Assembly: GCA_030642205.1 (NCBI GenBank)
Contig: DAOWOF010000037.1
Coordinates: 1 to 13,948 of the forward strand
Length of the DNA stretch: 13,948 nt
DNA from: Desulfobacteraceae bacterium
Lineage (GTDB): Bacteria > Desulfobacterota > DSM-4660 > Desulfatiglandales > Desulfatiglandaceae
Direction: 5' to 3'
Shown piece by piece: positions 1 to 7,308 of the stretch (position 1 is its first letter; every line of letters starts with the position of its first letter). The notes below the pieces were generated by a model, which did no database searches, had not been told where the DNA came from, and worked only from the letters and a program-made list of their open reading frames with translations. A program made the translations under genes and the position numbers.

Positions 1-528
1 ATTTCCCGGCTCAACCATTTGGTAAATGATTTCTTGCTCTTTGCCAAACCGAAAAGCATTAATTCGCAATCCTTTGATCTAAATAAACTGATTATTGAGG
101 CATTAGAACTATTGAAAAATAATCAGGATTTAAGCAGGAATATTCGAATTGTTAAATCTCTATCTCAGCCCATTAAAATGCAATCAGATCCGGAGCAAAT
201 AAAACAAATATTGTGGAATCTTTTTATCAACGCTTCTGAGGCTATGCCAAAAGGAGGATCTTTATTTATAACAACAGAACTAGAGTCAGATAAAAAAGAT
301 CCAACCAAAAAAAGAGTCCGAATAATTGTTCGGGATACAGGTGAAGGGTTTGATGAAGAGATTAAAGATCAGCTGTTTACACCTTTTTTCACTACCAAAG
401 AGGGTGGATCAGGACTTGGCTTGGCTATCGTGAAAAGGATAGTGGAAGGCCTTCAGGGGCAGTTATTTGGAGTTAATGATCCTGGGGGTGGCGCCAGACT
501 TACTATTATATTACCTATGTCACCTTGA
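1..528 (+). CDS. Sensor histidine kinase, C-terminal part (5' end outside window)
   Basis: The reading frame is open from base 1, so the gene is cut by the window edge. About 175 residues remain, starting at the end of the dimerisation helix (RLNHLVNDFLLFAKP, the usual end of a HisKA domain). A complete HATPase_c domain follows: N box with N77 in NLFINASEAMP, G1 box DTGEG at 112-116, F box LFTPFFTTK, and G2 box GGSGLGLA at 135-142 (numbering from the first codon in the window). This domain binds ATP and phosphorylates a histidine that lies upstream, outside the window. The box spacing resembles NtrB/ZraS-type two-component kinases. The input domain and cognate regulator are not visible, so the signal sensed cannot be stated. 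The gene ends with TGA about 125 bases before the next likely start, with no clear terminator between. Confidence 0.93.
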   Translation: MSRLNHLVNDFLLFAKPKSINSQSFDLNKLIIEALELLKNNQDLSRNIRIVKSLSQPIKMQSDPEQIKQILWNLFINASEAMPKGGSLFITTELESDKKDPTKKRVRIIVRDTGEGFDEEIKDQLFTPFFTTKEGGSGLGLAIVKRIVEGLQGQLFGVNDPGGGARLTIILPMSP

Positions 529-654
529 ATAAGGGATTAACTGTAAATCAGCTCTTTTAATAAAAAGATAGAGATTGGAATAACTTTGAAAAAATGAGTC
601 TGGCCTAGATCCTCAGAAATGAGTATTTTGAGCCTGGCTCTAAAAAAATATTTT

Positions 655-3168
655 ATGACTTCGATAATAGATCAAACCTGGTTCTCAAATATAATACGTC
701 CAAGTCGATATTTGGGGAATGAGATTAATGCTGTAAAAAAAGATTACTCCTCAGTTGAGGTGTCGGTGGCCCTTGCCTTTCCCGATGTCTATGAAGTGGG
801 CATTTCCCATCTGGGTTTAAAAATCCTTTATAACATCTTAAACAATGAACCATGGTTGGCTGCTGAACGGGTTTTTTGCCCGTGGATTGATTTGGAAAAA
901 AAATTAAGGGACCAAAAAATACCCTTAATGACATTGGAATCCAGTCGTCCCATGGCAAGTTTTGATGTAGTGGGGTTTAGCCTTCAGCATGAGCTTTGTT
1001 ATACTAATGTTTTAAATATGCTAAATATGGCAGGAATCCCTCTTTATTCTAAAAAAAGGGGAGAAAATGATCCTCTGATCATTGCTGGAGGCCCTTCCTG
1101 TTTTAACCCTGAGCCTATATCCGATTTTATTGATTTGATGGTAATTGGTGATGGGGAAGCTGTAACATTGGAAATTTGCCGTTACATCCAACAGGGAAAA
1201 AAGGAAAAGGGATATAATAAAAAGGGATTGCTTTCTCAATTATGCAGGATAAAAGGGGTATATATCCCTTCATATTTTCATATTCATTATAAGCCCGATG
1301 GGATTATTGAAAATATTGAGCCATTAGAAACCGGTTACAGTGTAGTGGAAAAGGCCCTGCTGCCAAATATAGATGAGGTTCCCTCTCCTGATAAACAAAT
1401 AGTTCCTTTTACAGAAGCGGTTCATGATCGTTTAGTGATGGAAATTGCCAGAGGATGTACTCGCGGTTGCCGTTTCTGCCAGGCAGGCATGATTTATCGG
1501 CCTGTCAGGGAAAGGGACCCTGATCTGATTATGGAAAGTGTTCAAAAAGCCCTTGCCCTTACAGGGTATGAAGAACTATCCTTGCTTTCTTTAAGTTCAG
1601 GCGATTATACTTGCATCGAGCCTCTTTTAAAGGCCCTGATGGATAGACAATTTGCGTCCAGGGTTGCAGTGAGTTTGCCATCATTAAGGATTGACAGTCT
1701 TGATCCTATGATTATGGACCAGATAAAAAGGGTTCGTAAAACCGGTTTTACCCTGGCTCCTGAGGCTGGAAATGAAAGATTGCGTAAAATTATAAATAAA
1801 GGCCTGACTCAAGATGATATTCTCAACATGGCCCAGGCTATCTATGGCGCAGGCTGGAATCTTATAAAGTTTTATTTTATGATTGGACTTCCATTTGAGG
1901 ATGATGATGATATTAAAGATATTATTCAATTAGCTAAAAAAGCACTGGCCATGGCCCCGAAAAAAGGAAAACTGAGAACTCTGAATCTTAGCGCATCAAC
2001 CTTTGTCCCCAAGTCCCATACTCCTTTTATGTGGCTTCCAATGATAAGCCTTGAAGAGAGCCAGAGGCGAATCAGGATGCTGATCGAAGGACTTCGCAGG
2101 ACTCATATCCGGGTTAAATGGAATCAACCCGAGATATCATGGCTGGAAGGTATTTTTGCGAGGGGTGACCGGAGATTGGGCAAGGTGTTATTTCGGGCAT
2201 GGCAGGCAGGGGCCAAGTATGATTCATGGGGAGAGCATTTTAATATGCGGATTTGGAAAGATGCCTTTACCAGTACAGGAATAGATCCATCTTTTTATCT
2301 TTACCGGCAAAGGAATCTTGATGAAATTTTTCCATGGGAACATATAAAATCGGGAGTTACTAAAGAATTTCTTAAGATGGAATGGCAAAAGGCAGAGGAC
2401 GCAGTATTAACTCCTGATTGTCGAACGCACTGTATTTCCTGCGGTGTGTGTGATCATAAGACTATTGATCCGGTCCTTGTTGATAGAACGCATTTAATGG
2501 CAGGAATCGATTCAGGGGCAGGAGTCGATCTGAATCAAACTGGCAAGAGATATCGCCTGGTCTTTACAAAACTTGAACAGGCCAGATTCCTTGGTCATCT
2601 TGAATTGATGAGGATGTTTATTCGAGCCTTTAAAAGGGCTGATGTAAAAATGGTTTATTCCAGAGGGTATCATCCCAAGCCTAAGCTATCATTTACATGC
2701 GCCTTACCTGTTGGAACGAGCAGCGAAGAGGAGACTTTAGAGATAGAGATTTCCTCAACCCCGAATCTTTTATCTTTGAAGGATCATATTAATTTACAAT
2801 TACCGACTGGGATCCGGATTAAATCTATTTTTGAACTTCCCCTGCATAGAAAAAAAAGTCGATTAATAGAGAGTACCTTTATGATCAACATGCCAGGAGT
2901 TGATATAAATCCTGATACGGTGATCAGATTTGGAGATATAGACTCTTTTCCAGTTAAAAAAGTTGGTAAAAAAGGGGAACATATAATTGATATATGCCTC
3001 CTGGTTAAATCCTTGAAATTTGAGCCCCCAGACAGGATAATGCTGGTTTTAAAACATATTGATGGCCCTCAATTGAAACCTGCTGAGATAAGTAAACATG
3101 TTTTTTCTATAAGTAATTCAGAGATGGGTGCTTTGCAGATTACTAAAATAGCTCAGGTCATCAGCTAG
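655..3168 (+). CDS. TIGR03960-type radical SAM protein fused to DUF2344
   Basis: This is a large fusion protein. The N-terminal half has the layout of B12-binding-like radical SAM proteins, with the cluster motif CTRGCRFC (C268, C272, C275 counted from base 655), which ligates a [4Fe-4S] cluster for S-adenosylmethionine cleavage. A second cysteine group, CRTHCISCGVC, holds C589, C593, C596 and C599 and could bind another cluster or metal. The last ~200 residues, from about KRYRLVFTKLEQARFLGHL, match DUF2344 (TIGR03936). The reaction is not established. The family is often found next to RNase E/G, as here, which suggests a link to RNA or ribosome metabolism. Start choice: 655 places the conserved RPSRYLGNE about 15 residues from the N-terminus, as is usual for the family. 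An in-frame ATG at 619 would add 12 residues. Neither start has a clear Shine-Dalgarno sequence. The rng gene begins 37 bases after the stop. Confidence 0.9.
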   Translation: MTSIIDQTWFSNIIRPSRYLGNEINAVKKDYSSVEVSVALAFPDVYEVGISHLGLKILYNILNNEPWLAAERVFCPWIDLEKKLRDQKIPLMTLESSRPMASFDVVGFSLQHELCYTNVLNMLNMAGIPLYSKKRGENDPLIIAGGPSCFNPEPISDFIDLMVIGDGEAVTLEICRYIQQGKKEKGYNKKGLLSQLCRIKGVYIPSYFHIHYKPDGIIENIEPLETGYSVVEKALLPNIDEVPSPDKQIVPFTEAVHDRLVMEIARGCTRGCRFCQAGMIYRPVRERDPDLIMESVQKALALTGYEELSLLSLSSGDYTCIEPLLKALMDRQFASRVAVSLPSLRIDSLDPMIMDQIKRVRKTGFTLAPEAGNERLRKIINKGLTQDDILNMAQAIYGAGWNLIKFYFMIGLPFEDDDDIKDIIQLAKKALAMAPKKGKLRTLNLSASTFVPKSHTPFMWLPMISLEESQRRIRMLIEGLRRTHIRVKWNQPEISWLEGIFARGDRRLGKVLFRAWQAGAKYDSWGEHFNMRIWKDAFTSTGIDPSFYLYRQRNLDEIFPWEHIKSGVTKEFLKMEWQKAEDAVLTPDCRTHCISCGVCDHKTIDPVLVDRTHLMAGIDSGAGVDLNQTGKRYRLVFTKLEQARFLGHLELMRMFIRAFKRADVKMVYSRGYHPKPKLSFTCALPVGTSSEEETLEIEISSTPNLLSLKDHINLQLPTGIRIKSIFELPLHRKKSRLIESTFMINMPGVDINPDTVIRFGDIDSFPVKKVGKKGEHIIDICLLVKSLKFEPPDRIMLVLKHIDGPQLKPAEISKHVFSISNSEMGALQITKIAQVIS

Positions 3169-3205
3169 GAACTATTAACGAATATTTCATGAAACTTGAT
3201 ACCCT

Positions 3206-4741
3206 ATGGCAAATGAACTTATCATAAATGTTAGACCCTATGAAACGCGTGTAGCTCTTGTGGAGAATGGCCTTGTTACTGAGCTGCATATTGAAAGAAA
3301 AACCGGTGAAGAACTGATGGGAAATATCTATCGTGGAAAAGTAGTCCGAGTTCTTCCTGGTATGCAGGCTGCATTTGTGGATATTGGCCTTAGTAAAATG
3401 GCCTTTCTATATGTAGGGGATGTGACAAGGGAGATGTCTGGCACGAAAGATATAATTGTCAATAAAGATAGTGCTAATGAGGAGATATTAATCTCCGAAA
3501 CATCTTCTCGATCTGATGAAGTAAAAGATAATGTTAAGATAGAAATTTTACTTCATGAAAAGCAATCTATTTTGGTTCAAGTTATTAAAGAGCCCTATGG
3601 TACCAAAGGGGCTCGCATTTCATCACATATATCCATACCTGGAAGGCATCTGGTCCTGATACCGACCGTTAATCATATTGGTGTTTCTCGCAAAATAGAA
3701 GATATAGAAGAGAGAGATCGTCTTAAAAATCTTGTAGATGATATAAGGCCCAGAGAATACGGGTTTATAGTAAGAACGGCTACTGAAGGTGTTGCAAAGG
3801 AAAAAATCGAATCCGAGATTGAACTTCTTTTAAAATTGATGTCAGATATCCTTCTTAATATGAAAAAAGGAACTGGTCCTGCTTTGTTATATAAGGAGGT
3901 CTCTGTTTCTGTCCGGGCCGCGCGTGATCTTTTTACCAGGGAAATAGATCAATTAGTGATTGATTCAGCGAAAGAATTTAAAATTATTCTAGAATTTATC
4001 CGGACATTTGCACCTCATCTGGAATCATTTGTGGATCATTATAAGGGCTCTGTTCCAATCTTTGATAAATTTGGGATTGAGATCGAAATTTCCAGGGCTC
4101 TTTCCAATAAGATTTGGCTAAAATCGGGTGGTTATATTGTGATTGAATTGACAGAGGCCCTTACTTCAATTGATGTGAATACCGGAAGTTATGTGGGGCA
4201 TATGAGCCTGGAGGAGACAATCTTAAAGACTAACCTTGAGGCACTTAAAGAGATTGCTTACCAGTTACGCTTAAGAAATATAGGCGGTATTATTGTAATC
4301 GACTTTATTGATATGGAGAAAATTGCTAATCGGGAACGTGTTTTCATGACATTGAAAGATGAGTTAAAAAAAGATAAAGTCAAGACCAATGTCTTGCAAA
4401 TGTCTGATCTGGGGCTTATTGAAATGACGCGTAAAAGGACTCGTGCGAATCTAAATAGTTTATTGACTGAGTCTTGTTCGTACTGTGAAGGAAGGGGGGT
4501 TTTAAAATCATCTAAAACGATATGTTATGAGATTTTTAGAGATCTGGAAAAAGAAAGTCAAATATTTTATAAAGATGGCAATGTTTCAATTTTAGTCAAC
4601 CCTGCAATTGAACGAGTGATCAAGGAAGATGAGCGGGAATCTGTTATTGATTTAGAAAAAAGGTTAAATAAACATATTATAATTGCTGTTGATCCGAATT
4701 TTCATCTTGAACAATATGAGCTTGATTTTTATGAAAACTAA
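3206..4741 (+). CDS. rng: Ribonuclease G/E family endoribonuclease
   Basis: The 511-residue protein fits RNase G (E. coli RNase G is about 489) and lacks the long RNase E C-terminal scaffold. It is a cytoplasmic 5'-monophosphate-sensing endoribonuclease for rRNA maturation and mRNA decay. The N-terminus MANELIINV and the following NIYRGKVVRVLPGMQAAFVDIG form the start of the S1 domain, with an acidic, low-complexity insertion at about residues 74-110. The two catalytic aspartates are visible as D323 in SIDVNTGSYVG and D366 in IIVIDFIDM. Their spacing of 43 equals that of E. coli RNase E D303/D346. The Zn-link is CSYC (C424, C427), which in family members holds the dimer through zinc. It lies between the radical SAM/DUF2344 gene (37-base gap) and the PP2C gene (10-base gap), so the three probably form an operon. 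The Shine-Dalgarno sequence is weak. Confidence 0.95.
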   Translation: MANELIINVRPYETRVALVENGLVTELHIERKTGEELMGNIYRGKVVRVLPGMQAAFVDIGLSKMAFLYVGDVTREMSGTKDIIVNKDSANEEILISETSSRSDEVKDNVKIEILLHEKQSILVQVIKEPYGTKGARISSHISIPGRHLVLIPTVNHIGVSRKIEDIEERDRLKNLVDDIRPREYGFIVRTATEGVAKEKIESEIELLLKLMSDILLNMKKGTGPALLYKEVSVSVRAARDLFTREIDQLVIDSAKEFKIILEFIRTFAPHLESFVDHYKGSVPIFDKFGIEIEISRALSNKIWLKSGGYIVIELTEALTSIDVNTGSYVGHMSLEETILKTNLEALKEIAYQLRLRNIGGIIVIDFIDMEKIANRERVFMTLKDELKKDKVKTNVLQMSDLGLIEMTRKRTRANLNSLLTESCSYCEGRGVLKSSKTICYEIFRDLEKESQIFYKDGNVSILVNPAIERVIKEDERESVIDLEKRLNKHIIIAVDPNFHLEQYELDFYEN

Positions 4742-4751
4742 GGAACTGGGA

Positions 4752-5624
4752 ATGAAAACAATTCATGTTTTATCTTCAGGTCTGAGCGATGTCGGAAAAA
4801 AAAGAGAGGTAAATGAGGATTCTTTTTCCACGGATGATGACTTGGGCTTTTACATTGTAGCGGATGGAATGGGTGGGCACTTAGCCGGAGAAGTGGCCAG
4901 CCAGATTGCAGTGCATATGATAAATAAATGTTTTCACCAATGGTTAACCCAGGGAATCCCGGAGGATTCTTTATATGGCTATCCTGATTCATCTCTTTCC
5001 AGAAGCGGAAATTATATACTAAGCAGTATTCGTTTAGCAAACCGGGTTATTCATGAAATGGCATCTCAATATCAACGATACCATGGAATGGGAACAACGG
5101 TTGTACTTTTGGCAGTCTTACCGGATATGATAATTACTGCTAATGTAGGTGATAGCAGAATTTACATGATACGAAATGGACACATCGAACAACTTTCAAA
5201 AGATCATACAGTGGTTGCAGATCAGATAGATATGGGGATTATGACTGAAGAGGAGGCAAAAGCTTCACCCATGAAACATATCCTTACGAGAAATCTTGGT
5301 TCTGTTAAAGATATAGATGCCAATATCTTTGAAATTGAGCCTCAGAGTAAAGACCATTTTATTCTTTGTACTGATGGTCTAACTGATTTATTGTCTGATG
5401 AAGATATTTATAATTTGGTCAAGACCGGTGATTCTGACAAAGGAATATGCAAAAAACTTGTTGATATGGCCCTGGAGAGAGGCGGGCATGATAATATAAC
5501 TGTAGTCGCAGTATCATTCCCTGATAGTAAGAAGGTTAAATTCGGGTTGCTTCAAAAAACAGGGAGCTTTTTAGTTGAAGGCATTACGTCAATTAAAAAA
5601 ATAATTACTCATTTGACTCCTTAA
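4752..5624 (+). CDS. PP2C-family serine/threonine protein phosphatase
   Basis: This 290-residue soluble protein carries the complete PP2C (PPM) motif series: VNEDSF at 20-25, VADGMGGH at 36-43 (metal ligand D38 with G39), GMGTTVV at 112-118, NVGDSRIY at 131-138, LCTDGLTD at 205-212 (D208) and GGHDNITVV at 244-252 (D247). These bind two Mn/Mg ions that activate water to remove phosphate from Ser/Thr. It resembles bacterial PrpC/Stp enzymes. The start at 4752 is preceded by AAGGA and GGGA at a workable distance and gives the usual N-terminus before the first motif. A longer in-frame start at 4683 would overlap rng and lacks such support. No membrane segment is seen. The partner kinase is not in the window. 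The FHA gene downstream is a plausible member of the same signalling circuit. Confidence 0.94.
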   Translation: MKTIHVLSSGLSDVGKKREVNEDSFSTDDDLGFYIVADGMGGHLAGEVASQIAVHMINKCFHQWLTQGIPEDSLYGYPDSSLSRSGNYILSSIRLANRVIHEMASQYQRYHGMGTTVVLLAVLPDMIITANVGDSRIYMIRNGHIEQLSKDHTVVADQIDMGIMTEEEAKASPMKHILTRNLGSVKDIDANIFEIEPQSKDHFILCTDGLTDLLSDEDIYNLVKTGDSDKGICKKLVDMALERGGHDNITVVAVSFPDSKKVKFGLLQKTGSFLVEGITSIKKIITHLTP

Positions 5625-5685
5625 GATATTTCCAGTTGCCATTTAATTACTTAATAGCTAATATATCTATAGCGTTCGCTTTAAC

Positions 5686-5836
5686 TATATAGTGCTGAAT
5701 GAAAACTATAAAATTTTTTCAAGATCAAGGAAGGCGAAAATTTTAACCGTAGAAATACATTAAGTATTTTGAGAATTAAAATTTTAGGCTGACACAGAAA
5801 TTGGGGAAATTAGCAGTTTTTGTTCAGGCGCTAAAT
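5686..5836. repeat. Structured inverted-repeat element, copy A
   Basis: A 150-base AT-rich element fills most of the gap between the PP2C and FHA genes. Its ends are inverted: the left end TATAGTGCTGAATGAAAAC (from 5688) is complementary, with a few mismatches and one gap, to the right end at 5814-5836. The centre is a nested palindrome: AAAATTTTAA (5737-5746) pairs with TTAAAATTTT (5776-5785), and inside it AAATAC (5753-5758) pairs with GTATTT (5764-5769). Bases 5720-5836 align without gaps, by hand about 91 of 117 identical, to the reverse complement of 11672-11788. No open reading frame is present. The right end stops about 8 bases before the Shine-Dalgarno sequence of the FHA gene. A MITE-like or structured intergenic repeat is the best description. 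The exact boundaries and target duplication are uncertain. Confidence 0.72.
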
Positions 5837-5858
5837 AAAAATAGAGGGGGATGTATCA

Positions 5859-6578
5859 ATGGCAAGGCTGATCTTGATGTTTAATAATCAAGTAATTAAA
5901 GAATTTCATTTTGAAAAACAAGGCCTCACCATTGGCAGAAAGGCTGAAAATGACATCCATATTGACAACCTTGCTGTATCAGGCCATCATGCCAGAATTG
6001 ATAAAACTGGTACTAATTATATCGTGACAGACCTGCAAAGTACAAACGGAACCTTTGTCGGTGACAAAAAAATTGTAACCTATATCTTAAAACATGGAGA
6101 CAAGGTTCTGATTGGAAAACATGTACTTCTCTTTGTTTCATCTGAAAAGGAAGATGGAGATACTACCGCAGTAAGTGAGCAGCTCGCCATGGATAAAACC
6201 ATGATCCTGGATACTTCCAGGCAGCGTAATCTTTTAGCCAAACATGAAGCCCCATCAAAAACAATCCCGAAACCGGATCAAATTGGAGTATTAACCTTTC
6301 TCGATAACTCGGATATTGGTGATATCTTTTTGACAAAAAAACTTACCCGGATAGGGAAATCGGCACACTCCGAGATTCAACTTTCCGGCCTTTTTATGAG
6401 CAGTACCGTCGCTACAATCAGTAAACGTCCTACTGGATATGCGATAACTTTTGCAGGAGGAATGGTGAAAGTCAAAATTAATGGAGAAGTGTTAAAAAGC
6501 AGTATCCCACTGAAGGAGTTTGATACTATTGAAATAGGCTCCTATAAAACACAATTCTATTATAAAGATACAGAGTAA
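5859..6578 (+). CDS. Protein with two FHA domains
   Basis: The 239-residue soluble protein has a canonical N-terminal FHA domain (about 20-92) with the phosphothreonine-binding residues in place: GR at 26-27, S41 and H44 in SGHHARI, and N63-G64-T65 in STNGTF. A second FHA-like fold occupies about 157-236 (RIGK at 164-167, VKINGE at 205-210, TIEIGS). It lacks the SxxH histidine and is probably degenerate. The linker (about 100-140) is rich in threonine after acidic residues (DTTAV, DKTMILDT), a possible phosphorylation site. FHA domains read phosphothreonine and recruit partners in kinase-phosphatase signalling. The ATG follows a strong AGAGGGGG Shine-Dalgarno sequence at 5843-5850. It lies 234 bases after the PP2C gene with repeat copy A between. 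The 3' end converges with the small - strand gene 4 bases away. Confidence 0.88.
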   Translation: MARLILMFNNQVIKEFHFEKQGLTIGRKAENDIHIDNLAVSGHHARIDKTGTNYIVTDLQSTNGTFVGDKKIVTYILKHGDKVLIGKHVLLFVSSEKEDGDTTAVSEQLAMDKTMILDTSRQRNLLAKHEAPSKTIPKPDQIGVLTFLDNSDIGDIFLTKKLTRIGKSAHSEIQLSGLFMSSTVATISKRPTGYAITFAGGMVKVKINGEVLKSSIPLKEFDTIEIGSYKTQFYYKDTE

Positions 6579-6582
6579 TATA

Positions 6583-6810
6583 TTACAAACTGAAGTTCTT
6601 TTTTTTAATTATAGACAGACCCTCTTCCAGATTTTTTTTAGTATATGTCATTTTGCATTTGGTACACTGATACAGCTCTTCAGTCAATTCATCATAAATA
6701 CCCTTATCAGAAAAATTTACCCCATGTAAGCGAAGGGAAAAATTATAAACAAGATGAAAATTTTTATTATCGCAGTTCTTACATAAAAAAAAATGCTGGA
6801 TTTGGTCCAT
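6583..6810 (-). CDS. Small two-CXXC (zinc-ribbon-like) protein of unknown function
   Basis: This 75-residue protein contains CKNC (C10, C13) and CTKC (C49, C52), a four-cysteine arrangement typical of zinc ribbons. The middle is polar and the C-terminus is rich in lysine. I do not recognise a named family. The gene is supported by a good Shine-Dalgarno sequence, GAGAGGA, six bases before its ATG on the - strand, and by the CXXC pairs. It lies 87 bases downstream of tRNA-Thr on the same strand, with no obvious terminator between, so it may be read from the tRNA promoter. Its 3' end is 4 bases from the convergent FHA gene. A nucleic-acid-binding or redox role is possible but is only inference. 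Confidence 0.7.
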   Translation of the reverse strand: MDQIQHFFLCKNCDNKNFHLVYNFSLRLHGVNFSDKGIYDELTEELYQCTKCKMTYTKKNLEEGLSIIKKKNFSL

Positions 6811-6897
6811 ATTATGTATCCTCTCAGATGCAATCTCGCTAATTTCTAAATTTGACGCATATCAAGTGATGATATTCTCGTAAAAAGAGATGTAATT

Positions 6898-6973
6898 TGG
6901 AGCCACCGCGCGGAATTGAACCGCGGACATCCTCATTACGAGTGAGGTGCTCTGCCATCTGAGCTACGGTGGC
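6898..6973 (-). tRNA. tRNA-Thr (anticodon CGT)
   Basis: A complete 76-base cloverleaf can be drawn on the - strand, including an encoded CCA end (6898-6900). The acceptor stem is GCCACCG with CGGTGGC. The anticodon stem CCTCA/TGAGG encloses the loop CTCGTAA, giving anticodon CGT, which reads the threonine codon ACG. The T arm is CGCGG-TTCAATT-CCGCG, fully paired, and the D arm AGCTCAGATGGCAGAGC is normal. The three stems leave little doubt. Nothing suggests an integrated element: no second copy of the tRNA 3' end is seen in the window. Confidence 0.97.
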
Positions 6974-6988
6974 ACCATTTAATCCTTA

Positions 6989-7017
6989 GATATAGTTGCT
7001 TTTATTGACCTTGTCCA
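6989..7017 (-). promoter_or_regulatory. Probable sigma-70 promoter of tRNA-Thr
   Basis: On the - strand, TGGACA (7012-7017, five of six matches to TTGACA) is followed after 17 bases by TATATC (6989-6994, four of six matches to TATAAT). The -10 box ends 15 bases before the first base of the tRNA, which leaves a short leader, as is usual for tRNA genes. The prediction rests on position and spacing only. Confidence 0.5.
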
Positions 7018-7113
7018 TGTTTTTTTTATAACTTTTATATGTTTACGAAGTATATTTTAGCTCTTTTAATAAATAGATTAGCAATGTCTTTGTCTTAAAT
7101 TCTCATAGAACTA

Positions 7114-7245
7114 TAAATAGTGTCTGTTTAGAACTGAAAAAATAATGGACAATCAATATTATATTGATAAGATTGTGAAAAATTGCTACAAGATCAAAGA
7201 AGAAATTTATCTGGAATAGGAGTATTTTTTTTGATTAAAGAAAGT
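7114..7245. repeat. Probable decayed copy C of the structured repeat
   Basis: TAAATAGTGTCTG at 7114-7126 is identical to the reverse complement of the right end of copy B (11828-11840). Further in, CAAGATCAAAGAAG at 7189-7202 matches 13 of 14 bases of copy A (5720-5733) in the same order and orientation, and TATTTTTTTTGATTAAAG near 7223-7240 resembles the core of A and B. The distances are similar but the central palindrome and the far end are lost. AT-rich sequence makes the weaker parts uncertain. Confidence 0.45.
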
Positions 7246-7285
7246 GTAAAAAAATATTGATAGATATTCATAATATGTATACCGG

Positions 7286-7308
7286 AAGCTTGGTTTGATG
7301 CCAAGCTT
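7286..7308. other. Short perfect hairpin AAGCTTGG / CCAAGCTT
   Basis: AAGCTTGG (7286-7293), a 7-base loop, and CCAAGCTT (7301-7308) form a perfect 8-bp stem, extendable by G-U pairs. On the + strand only four T residues follow before an A run, so it is a poor intrinsic terminator. No gene is seen upstream that it would end. It may be a regulatory or protein-binding inverted repeat 145 bases before the lysine-rich gene. Confidence 0.4.

Noticed and set aside
550..564. 15-base string AGCTCTTTTAATAAA also present at 7059-7073
   Set aside because: Short AT-rich match with no longer alignment around it; probably chance.
4738..5040. Open frame of 100 codons on the - strand inside the PP2C gene
   Set aside because: It lies wholly over a gene with full PP2C motifs, has no ribosome binding site and no recognisable protein features.
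5686..5836. CRISPR array or riboswitch as an explanation of the palindromic intergenic block
   Set aside because: There is no regular repeat-spacer pattern, and the same block occurs before and between unrelated genes in both orientations, which fits a dispersed repeat rather than a gene-specific sensor.
6645..6842. 65-codon + strand frame over the small two-CXXC gene
   Set aside because: The - strand frame has a strong Shine-Dalgarno sequence and paired CXXC motifs; the + frame has neither.
6898..6973. tRNA-Thr as an integration site for a mobile element
   Set aside because: No duplicate of the tRNA 3' end, integrase gene or foreign cargo is seen in the window.
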